Shown here: piece by piece, positions 41,601-53,600 of the stretch
Layout: every line of letters begins with the position of its first letter
How positions within the stretch are numbered: the first letter of the stretch is position 1
Assembly: GCA_948146395.1 (NCBI GenBank)
Contig: OX411543.1
Location: 36,723,058 to 36,787,057, forward strand
Direction of reading: 5' to 3'
DNA from: Fragum whitleyi
Taxonomy: Eukaryota; Mollusca; Bivalvia; Cardiida; Cardiidae
DNA: 64,000 bases
Made by a program: the position numbers and the translations under genes
The notes under the pieces: model-generated
Told to the model about the DNA's origin: nothing
The model's database searches: none
The model's input: only the letters and a program-made list of their open reading frames with translations

Positions 41601-44600
41601 CAATTCTAAAACGTTTCGTAAATGTTAACATCCTAAACACAGGCAGTGAACTATACAGCCCTCTGTGTTTCTTTGATATTGATTACGTAACATTATCAGA
41701 CTCAAAATTCATAAGACATTTTGTGAAAAACTACCAGGGCAATACTTTAAGCTCCAATATTATTATATTGTCATTTTTTATTGTTACGCTAGAAAGCACC
41801 GAACGCATTTTCATCATCTTCTCTTATCTAAAGAAGAATTTCTTTTATACCTTGTAGTCCATTGGTTATCTTAAAAAGCCCAAGTTTTGAAAAATTAACA
41901 AGAGATCGAGTAAAAAATCCTCACTTTTTTCGTATTCCTCCACCCCTAAGTTTTCAAAGGTGTTTTAATCTTTTTTTCTTTCTTTCAGGTATTTTTGAAA
42001 TTTGATGGCCTCGATGTCTTAGAGAAAATTGTACGTATTATTCACGGTTTTCTTTTTTACCTTTTTTAAGATATGAACTCAAAAGCTGTATCATACAAAA
42101 AAAAATGTAGTAATTACAAATCTGTCGTTTAAATGTTCAGTATGAGAAAAGATGAAAGAAAACATAAAACAAAACAAAACAACATTGAACAGCAAGTATT
42201 AAATACTATACTAAAACATCGCGTATGTTACAAGACATCGAATATTTGTTGAATTTACGACTTCATGGTCACCAATCCTGATTTATAAATGCGATCCAGC
42301 ACTAAAGGGAAACATAAAAACTCATTTTGCGCTGACCGCTGGATAAAGCACTTTCAACGCCAAGAGATTAGGTGGTTCTTATGATACATACACACTGCCT
42401 GCATCAAATTGTGTCAATTGATTATATTATTGTATAATTTACAAATAGTTGGCGGAGATGGAAAGAAAGAGGAAAGAAAAAGAAGAAAAGGAGAGACAAA
42501 AACAGCTCGAGTTGAAGCGTCAACGTGACGCCGAGGTCCGAAAATCCGTCACCGTCGACGAGATTCAGAATCCGTTCAAAATAAAAGACCCAAACAGTTC
42601 GACGTCGCCGTATTACTCTCTGACGTCAAACAATGACAACAGCTCGAACGCCACGGGGAGTCCGATGTCCACCGCCACACCGTCTCTAACGAAGTATGCT
42701 GTCATATCATTTAACCATTTCACGCTTTTCTTAAATTTGAGACTAGTCCATATTGGGAGAGGTTGCAGACAGCTATGATAAGTCATTCGTTCACTCCAAA
42801 CACTCACTCAAACCATTCAAACACCTTCCAAAATGACTTAAAATATCAGTTCAAGAGCTATATCCAAAAAAAAAATGGTAGGAAAAATATCCACGATTTC
42901 ATTTAAATTATTGATTTTTGAAACGTGTTATTCGTTCGTAAAGACATAAAAAACTATTCATAGAACCTTTTTGTATATATTTAATTAAAGGGGGGTAATA
43001 AATAAAGCTAATTTTGTTCATCTCGAACAAAATTAGCGATATTGGATTACCTACCTTTAATTTCACTTAAAACTTTCTCTACACACCCATTCGATTTCAT
43101 TCCAATAGATTTCATGGTGGTCTTAACTGTATTTGTGTAGTTTGATAATAAACTATGTTATATGGTACGTGAAGAAATTAATGTGGAGAAGAAGAAATCG
43201 CTTGCTATAGAAAAGTATTGAATGATATAGAAGTAAATTCCCGGAACTGTAATGTGTATGAAGAAGTTCTAATTGGTGCGTACAAACGACCTGCTCATTG
43301 ACAGAATATCATTAAACATTGTAAAGCTATTCAGTCATCGGGCCTTTGTATGTCGTATACACATAATTTACAATAAAGCCTATGATCAACCTGCACAGAC
43401 GTCCAGTCTGCTTTTAGCCTATATTGTTCGTTTACTGCTAAAGATTTCCCGACTGAGGGCAATGTTTAGACCAGTTTTGTTGAAATGTCTCAAAATTTGG
43501 CAATTTGATTTAAAAGAATCTTTAAATTCAACAGAATAGAGTAAATGTGTTGTCAGAGAAAATTAGAATATTCTTTAGCTATTTTAAAATCATTTAAAAC
43601 TTACGCTTACAGAGAGATAATCGCTACAACTTATGCGAGAGTGCCATCTTCTCTTGAAAAACCTAGTATTAACATTATATGAAAAAATGAAGCAAAATTC
43701 TGACAAAATTTATGTTTCACAAAGTTTTCTTGACTTTATAGAGCGTAAAATGAAAAAAATGGTTAATTTAAAATTGGTAGACATGCATAATCTCATTCAG
43801 GCATATAATAATTCTGTTTCATCTTTTAAAGGGAAGCAACTGAAAAAATAAAGGCAGAAGAGGAAGAAGACAAAGAACCTTTGTAAGTTTGGTGCTTAAA
43901 CAAAGTTATCTTTTCTTTGTTTTTCTTTTATTTGTAATTTGAATTCAAAGTCGAAACGGTAGCTACCCGTTATATTACTAAGGCTGACTTATTCTCAGAG
44001 GATGGATACCTTTAGATTCACCGAATACATCTAAGTAGCGAAGAAAATTAGGATTTCTCAGGGTATCCAGGGACTTAAAATTACTCATACAGTGCATATG
44101 TGATCAGTCTAGCAAAAATACATCTGGAAACTAAGTAAAATGTTTTTTAAATGGTTCAAGTACATATCAACCAAAGGTCGCAAAGACCCAATTCAGTCTG
44201 CGCAATCCACACAGGCTGACTAGGGTCGACACTTTATACACTGCCTAGAAAGTTCCTTTTTGCCTTACTAGTTGCATATAAAAACTTTCTGTACAGTAAC
44301 GATTTATTACGTGAAAAACATTAAAAGTACATTTAAATAAATATAGATAAATCCGTATTTAAATGTTTTTTTCATCTTTAAATATTTTCAAGTTTTCGTG
44401 TATTTGAAACTGGGTACTTTTTTGAAGTGTTTCCTAAATAACAGACGCTGTTATTTCCATTCATACAGGGCTTTCGACTCATTTCGACAAAGGGAAGCAA
44501 CTGAGGACGAGGAGAGTATTTTAGAGACCCACATCCTTCCCGCCATTCGTCTGTTTATGTTCGTCTGTCTGTTTGTGCTCATCCTGGGCTCTGGGACTGT

Positions 44601-47600
44601 GATGAAGCTTCTGTTTCGTACACTTATTGATAACTATAAACAGGTACATGACATACCCAACAAGCATTAAATGAATGTTCTATAATATGCCTAAAGACTA
44701 AATAGTCGCTGAGAAACGATAAACAACGACTATTTACTTCGTTCTGGATAAAAACGTGTGTGAAACGTTTTAGAAATGATACCCTTCTACAGTTAACAAC
44801 ATCGTGAAATGGTGAATGATTTTAGAATGAAATGGAATGAGTGTGAGGAGCGAGTTTTGATTGAATTTAAAGGGGGGTATCTCAATATCGCTACCTCCCT
44901 TTAATAGAATATACAAATAAGTTCTATAAATACTTATTTCTTCAAAAACCTATCAGACGCTTTCAATTTCAATCTTGTCGGAGAAAGCGCGATATTTTTC
45001 TTGCCGTATTTATTTGAATGACGTTGTTGATTCCATCTTTTTCTGTGAGTTTGAAGCGTTTTGAAGAGTGTTTGGAATGAAAAAATGAATGAATAAGTGG
45101 AGCGCTATGCGAATGATTTGGAATGGTTTTGATCGAGATGAATCTCCATTTCACGCTGTTGTTAACTGTTTGCAAGTCTACTTACATGCAAAGCGGAGTA
45201 TCATTTCTAATTCCATCGCCTAATTTAAGAGGTCAAAAGTTTCAGACGAAAGAGCATGTAACCCGATTATTTTACTGTGGTTCTTTTCGATGACGTGCCT
45301 TGTTTACTGAAAGTGCTAGACTTTGGGCATGGCAACCAGGCTAGTTGTATCCAAAAGCCACTCCAACGGCAATAAAGCACGTAGAAGGGGACTGACCTAC
45401 GGAATTTAGTTTCCATTATCTAGATGTAGCCTGTTTTGTGAATTTCTCGCAAATAAGTATATGTAAAAGAATATTCATACCAAAAGTCATTAGACTTGAA
45501 AATTCAAAGGCAGTGAAACAGCTACGGCCATTACAAGCATTCAGTCTTTTTCCCTTTATCTTTTGTAGGATAAAGAGAATATGAAGCATTCCGTCGACAT
45601 ATTACTGTGTATTTGTATTCCGCCTGGGATGACGCTGATTGTATCTATGGTCAAGGTCATGTTCGGTAGAACTAAGTCCCTGGAAAATAAATACTTGCTT
45701 ATGGTATGTATAGAGTTTCAGTAAGATTTATATTTAAGGTAGTGAAACCATCATAGTTCCGCAACGTCTCGGGATTAATGAACTTTAACAATATTAACCG
45801 AGATTTCCTTATGATTTTCATTAGGAAACCGCGGTCAACAATGGGAAAGATCATGAGTTCCAAAATGTTGTGAAACTATTACGGTTCCACTACCTTAATT
45901 ACCACTAGGGTCATTTCTTTCGTTTTTTTTTTGTTCGCGGGAGTGCCGACCCAATTCATCTTATAACTGGAATGAAATTACCTTCAATCAATTTCATATT
46001 TCCCCCGATGTGGGATTTCTGCTACATCTTGCATATAAAACATGATTATTACTTCAACATTTTTCATTGAACCAAACAACCATGATTTAGAGACGGTTCC
46101 TTAGAAAATAATTAAGTCTAAAGAATTGATAAATTGGTGTTTTTGATACATTAACAGTTATTACAAAAATTATTGAGGGACCTTCGTTTTTGGACTAATC
46201 ATTTGAGAAGAAGAAATGTGACATTTTATTCTGAATGAATTCGATAAAAAAGGAAGTTGTTACTGTAATTTTTAATTTTCATTCCGACTACAGGATTTTG
46301 GACCATTTCTTTTTATTTTAATTCCATCTACCGACACTTTATCTTGTTTAAATAGTCCCGCGAATCAAAAAATAAAATAATAACGACCTATCGGGTCCAC
46401 AAAGAAGCGTTGGCTTATTAGAAATACGATGGTAGTCTTTTTTGTCAACCAGTTAAAAGCATTTCACTGCTTTTTAAAAAAAATGTAGTTCACCTTAAGT
46501 AACGTTAGTAGCTCTTTTATAATTTAAAGGTCTGCGAGCATTATAAGTTTGGTTCATAATGACTTTATATTGGAATAAGTCTTTGTCATTTGTTTTAATA
46601 AGTGTCATTTCAATTTTTAAATTAATGTTTTTCAGGTGATGCTAATCGGAATATTTCACATGTTGGGCGTTGGACTTCTCATTTTCAACATACTTCCACA
46701 TTTCGACGCATTTCGAGGAAACATGATCATACTAAATGTCGCTATTGTGCCATGTTTTCTCAGTTTTTTGATGAAGTTCAAGTGTTCGAACTGTGTACCA
46801 CAGCGTAGATTAGTGTCTCTCATTGTTACGACAATTGCTGTGACAGCACAGCTTGGTGGGGTTTTCTGTGCTTTCGTATTTATTCTTAAAAAAGACATTA
46901 TTCACACGGACGATACTGGTATTTTAAAACTCAAAATTATGTATCCAATTTCTGTGTTCTTTATTTCCATAATATGGTGGGAAAACTTCATCTCTGGTCG
47001 AATGACTGTGTTTTGTAAAACATTTCATTTAGATACATTGAGGAGGCATTTAGAAAAGACGAGAACTAAAGCGAATTATATGGTTATTTTTGCAAAAATA
47101 GTCACTATTGTTATTTATGCTTTATTTGTGGCCAAACAGGATGTCTTACAAATCACGGATACTAGTGTGCAACCAGTGGTGTCTGAAAATTTTACAACAT
47201 TAGTCTTGGAAAATTTAACAAGTTCTAGTCCAGCTTCAAATGTTACTATAAATCCATTAGTAAACACAAACAGTTCAATAAACAATGCGGACAACTTTCG
47301 GACGTTCATTCACAATTCACAAGAATTTACTTGTACAACGTTATTAAATCAAACAGAATCTTCTTCCATCCTTTCTTGTAAATCAGGTACAACAAATATG
47401 GAAATACTTTGTGAAAACGGTACCTCACTGTGTTCGAAGGTCATAGAAATTCTGGAAAACGAAACACAAGGAAGCATATTCGATGAGCACTATATAATAA
47501 TAAATGAAACGGAGGATACAGTGACGTTTACAAACAGTTCAAATGATATCGTATGTGACAAAGAGGAAGATGAAATAGATGGAAAAGATATGTTGCGACT

Positions 47601-50600
47601 ATTTTGTGAGAATTCTGGTGTCAAATTGGAGCTTTTATGTAAGCCAGGTTATATTGAATGCCAGCGGATTTACCCTGAGCCTCCTGATCCGTCATTTCTC
47701 GACCAGGTTGTAGATCTTTGGAACGAAAACTACATAGTGTTGATTACACTGTTCATGTCGATATTGTTTACCTACTGTTCTGTGTTATCGTGTAAACTAC
47801 ATATGCAGCAGTTTTCATTCAGTTTATCAATCATTTTGATATCACCCCTCACTTCCGGTATGATTTACATGAATTGCACGGATATGTTTTCATTTCAAGG
47901 AATTATACCTGAAGTAGCGTCATGTGCATCGATGGATTTTGCTGAAATTCAATGGTCCGTGATCCAAGGAGGTGGACTGTGGCTATCAATTGTATTACTG
48001 ACCTATTACATCTGGATTCCGAGATACGAAAGAATGGCCAAAGTAGATAGGTATTTATTCATTTTCGTTTTCTGTCCTTTTTAGTTGGGAAATAGTTTTG
48101 TTTCCTTTTATTATCTTTTTAGTTTTTATTGATTGAAACACTTACTTACTGAAAATAGATTGTAAAAAACCCTTTATTTTACGATTCTCCGAATTTATTA
48201 TAGCACTTATTCAAATTTCAAGTGCAAATATTTTCGATTCACCAAGTAGATATATTTATTCATTTTTCGATTGAAGAAAATTTTGATAATTCGTCCTATA
48301 ATTCTTTTCAATTCCAGATTGTTCGTAGAACCACTTAAGGAATGCTTCTTCAATGATATCAACATGTTACTCCGCCGTAAGAACGACAGGACCCACAGGT
48401 ACATGAAGAAACCTCTACTCAGATCTATGAGTCAGCCTGATGCTACCCACCTTAAGGGTATACCACAGATCAAGGTCTGCGCAACCATGTGGCACGAGAC
48501 TATAACAGAGATGTCACAGTTGTTAAAATCCTTATTTAGGTATGAGAGAGTTTGTAAACTTTATATAATTATAACTCTAGCATTCTCTTAGCAATTATAA
48601 ATCAATGCTGGAAAAGCTCAAGCAAAAGAATTATATTTTAAAATGAATGTTTCTTTACTACTTTTTAGCTAGACTATTCGAAGAATAGGGGGGCTATTCC
48701 GGTCACCCGGGCGTCGGCATCGCCTTAATGCTTTGGTTAAGTTTTTACGTGCAAATGTTTAAAATCTTTGTTTCTATTAAAACTATTGCTTTGAAACTTT
48801 GCACATGCTTCTGTGACCATAATATCAGCCTCTAGACAAAGATTCATTACTCTGGTATTGAATTTTAACCCTTTTCGGACTTAGTAATTCTTGGTTAAGT
48901 TTTTAAGTGCAAATGTTGTACATCAGTTATATCTCTTCTTCTACTAAAACTATTGCTTTGAAAGTTTGCACATGCTTCTGTGACCATAATTCAGCCTCTT
49001 GACAAAGATTCAATGCTCGTATATTGAATTTCGTCGAATTTTAACCCTTTTCAGACTTAGAAATTCCTGGTTAAGTTTTTATGTGCAAATGTTGTATAAC
49101 AGTTATAGCTCTGTTTCTACCTAGACTTTTGCTTGGAAACTATACGCATGCTTCTGTTACCATGATATCAGCTTCTAGACAAAGATTAATTATTCTCATA
49201 TTGAATTTCATCGAATTTTAACCTATTTCAGACCTAGAAATTATAATTACTCTGATATTTAATTTAGTGGAATTTTAACCCTTTTTGGCCTTAAAAATCT
49301 TGGTTATGTTTTTATGTGCAACTGTTTTATGTGAGTTGTATTTCTGTTCTTACTAAAGCTATTTCTTTTAAACTTTGTACATGCTTCTGTGACCAAAATA
49401 TCAGCCTCTAGACAAAGATTCTTTTCTCTTGACTTAAACTTTATTGAATTTCAAATGTCAATGTTGATTTGCTGTTACTATCCAGCACTAGGAATAGTCG
49501 AGCTTCGCTGTCCTCCGACAGCTCTTGTTAGTGGGACCTTATTCGGAGAATCAAATCAATGAATATTGGTTTTAAAATGTCGCGGCTGCATGAAAGTTCT
49601 TGCCATCATCACGAAAAACTTTCACGTTATAATTTATGACTGGTGTCTGCAGGAATTAGGGCGTTTGGATTTAAATTAATATCCGTCATTCGAGAGGAGG
49701 ATCTCTGTCTTCTCTGATTAAAAAGTGTCATCTAGAACCTGCCCTGTGTCCAGGATGACAAAACGATGCAACAATCTTCCAATTAAGCCCCGCTTTGCGC
49801 GTGCATCTGCGTGTAAAGCAGGTATAATTCGTAAAATTATTTGCACTGTTTTGTCACCCTGAACGCATGTGACATGGTTCAAGGATCACTTTCTGCCAAA
49901 AGCGAAAGCGTTTGATCAGGACCGGTACTTTCCTCACCTCCCAGATGCCCATATTTAATTACGGTCACATTTCATCACTTCCTGTTTTATTATTCTGTCA
50001 CAGGCTGGATATACATCATGCAGCAAGTGTTCGAGCCCAGGGTAAATCAAACGCTATCGACCCAGACAGTTTCACCCCAGAGAGTAAGTATAAATTTCAT
50101 TTCAATTGAGTTCATTCTTGGTAGTCTTGGCGTTCCTCTGTATATTATATTTCAAAGAATTTCGCAGTGTGTTAAAAAATGAATAGGCTACACCCAGATC
50201 TATTCTCAATCGTTTGTTACTATTAATAATAAAATATGGACATTATAAAGAATTAATTGCGTCCCAATTTTAATCAAAAGACATAGGCTAGTATTGATTT
50301 GCCACTTCAATTTAACTTTTAGATGCTTCATGAAATGTTTCCCCTTCTTATATATTAATCATTTTCCTCAATGAAATCTTAAATATCTTATTGTGTATCG
50401 GCTTATCAGTTAAACCCTTTTAATATAATGATAAATATAAATACTACATTACCTGTTCCTAGATTCATTCTCCCTTAGATCTTCAGATAGTCGCAATGTC
50501 AAGCTTGTTGTTATAAATACGTTTAGATTTGAATAAAAGCTCGTATGATTGAACTTGTACTTTATAGTTATTTCAAACATACATACGTATCAGTTAAGGA

Positions 50601-53600
50601 CAAAACGTAACATATCATATACAGTAAAACTTGTATTAACGTCCAGGAATGGGACCACCAAAAAGCGGTCGTTGAAGAAAATGGCCGCTTAGTACACATT
50701 TTGTTTACAATAAAAATAAATGTTTTTGGTCGAATATATATTAAAGCGAAATTCTTAATAAATCTATGCAGTAAAAACTCATCAGAATCGTCTTATTGAG
50801 ACGAGTCTGGTGAGTTTTAACAGCATAGCTTTCATTTACAATATTTTTGTATTCCAGTGATGTCTTTTTTTCCAGAAATTTCGATTTAAAGAAGTGGATT
50901 TTTAAAATGGTCGCTTAATAAAAAATGGTCGCTTAAAAGACGTAGTCGCTTGAACAAGATTGACTGTACATGAATTATAATAATTTCCTTTTTGCTGTAG
51001 TTCACATCATATTTGACGACGCCTTCGAAACGGTAACACAAAACGGACGCAAGATAAGACAACCCAACGAGTACTTAATGCAGTTCTTAGAATGTAACGA
51101 GAAAGCCGCGAGGGACATTGCCCAATGTGACGCCAGCGAATGGGAGTGTATACCCAGTAAGATGCCAACACCATACGGCGCCCAGCTTAAGTTCACAATG
51201 CCGGGAGGTACCAAGATGTTTGTTCATATGAAGGACAAGACAAAGATTCGTCACAGAAAACGATGGTCACAGGTACATTGTCTAGATCAAATAATAATAA
51301 TATTATATTTATACATTAGCTTTCCGCGGCATAGCCGCCTTCATCAGGTGAATCCTATGAATTCATAGGATTCACCTGATTGAGGCGGCTGTGCCGCTGA
51401 AAGCTAGTGTATAAATATAATATTATTATTAAAAAAAAGTATATATCTCAAGAAGAGAACTTTTTATTCGTCTAGACCAAAGATATAAAAGAGCATATTT
51501 ATTTACTTACTAAAGGTAGTGGAACCGTAATAGTTCCAAAACGTTTCGGAAGTAATAAACTTTAACCGTGTTAACCGAGGTTTCCTAATGATTTCATTAA
51601 TCATTTCGGAACTATTACGGGTCCACTACATTTTTCGTTCAAAAACCATACTTCGAGTTATGAATATTAATAGGAGATGGTTAAATATGGAGACTACCAA
51701 AATCATAATGTCCATGTACATGAGAGGAGAAAATGGAAAAGGTTTCTTTTATATTACGAGTGCATTATACATCAGAACATTTGCCACCTGCTTTCAGTGT
51801 TCAAAGAAGAAAACATTTGAAAAATGTGACCCGTCACGCGAAAAGGGACCATCCGGGAATTCCGTATAATGAATTATTGAAAAGGAGATTTGATCCAGCA
51901 TAGGTCAACCAGAAGTCGCATTTCAAAAATTCTTTCACTGGAGGGTAGAATAAAGATTCTAGCTTAAGGAAATAAGCTCGGTGCAAAAAGTGTCGACCCT
52001 AGTCAGTCTGCGCAGTCCGCGCAGTCTGACTAGGGTCGACACTTTACGCACTTCCCAGATGGTCCCTTTTCGCGTGACGGGTCACAAATTATACCCTTAT
52101 TTGCATGTGCACTTACGTGCAAAGTGGAGACTTATCCAAAACGTTCACTATCGTAAAAGTAGGACTGATGTGTAAAGTGAAAGAAATAGAAAATTTATAC
52201 TTGTTGAATGATAAGAATGGGGTTTTTTTTCAGATTATGTATTTGTACTATTTGCTTGGCTTTAAGACATTCGGGATGAAGAAACTTAACGATATTCTGA
52301 AGAAACCAGCGAACGCTAGTGCTTCTCTCTTCTCGTTTTTGAAACCAGAATACCAAGAACAGGTATTTAATAATGTTTTATTTTTCTTTGTTTGAGATTA
52401 CAATGTCCGTTCTCTTTTTATAAACCCTAGTCGAAAAGATGTAACAAAACAAAATGTCTTAATCACTTCAATGCAGATCTATTTAGATTATGGGAGTGCT
52501 TAACTGTATTGTCGTGTCCTTTATACTATCTTTATGATATGACCTACGTCGCCGGAGTGAAATTACCCCGTTGAATATTTTTGATATTAAACGAGTGTTA
52601 TTACACTAGTGGAATAACTATGCAAATGAGCTCAGAGCGAATAGCAACGCTATTTTATAACCGCGAAAATGACGTCAAAGTCTATGTTTTGTGACGTCAT
52701 TTTTTAACGGCTTTTAAATGTTCGCGGAAAATTGAAACGTTGAATTTCAGGAATTTTGACGATTTTTCGCTAAAATTCGGGTCATATTATAAACAGAATA
52801 TAAAATTTGTGCTCATAAAATACAGAAATTATTAAACTCGTCATCTTAAACAGATAAAAACTCGGCGCAGCCTCGTTTTTATCTGTTTATAGATGACTCG
52901 TTTTATAAATTCAGTATTTTATGAGCACTCATTCAATATCCTCTATATATAACATAAAAATGTGGAAGAAAAAGAAACAAACAAATTTTGAATAGCTGGA
53001 GACAAGCTTAGTGGTTGGATTAAACATGAGCAAAATAACACATCAGTATTGTAGTTAGGGTTATCTAAGAATTATGCTGTATAATTCGCAACATACGCAT
53101 GACTTACGTATTAGTCTCTGATTTTTGTTATTTTTCAGATGAAAAACACTTTTATTCTCACCCTGGATGGTGATGTAGATTTCAATCCAGATGCCGTTAT
53201 TTTACTGCTGGACAGAATGAAGAAGAATCCCAAAACTGGAGCTGTATGTGGAAGAATCCATCCCATAGGATCAGGTTTGTGTCAAATATTTGAGCAAACA
53301 ACCGGAAAGTTAAATGCTTTCGAATTTGTATCTTTGACTATTTGGAAATACGAGCCTGATTAAGGCCAGCCACTGACTACATATTAGGCTACTTATGATG
53401 GAACAATCAGTCTCAATTAGAGTTCGAAAAATGATTTTTTATAAGAAATGTTAACAAAAATGGAGTCTATACAATTAACTTTAAAGTGGGGATACACTCA
53501 GATCTACTTATACTGTCCGTAATACGTTTAATATCAAAATGAAGATTTTTGAAAAATTCAATGATGCAAAAAAATATCTTAAAGTAATAGAAATCACGAT

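Noticed and set aside
48051..48084. Extension of exon 23 to the in-frame stop at 48084
   Set aside because: The GATAG|gtattt donor joins exon 24 in phase and continues the chitin synthase; the extra codons are intronic.
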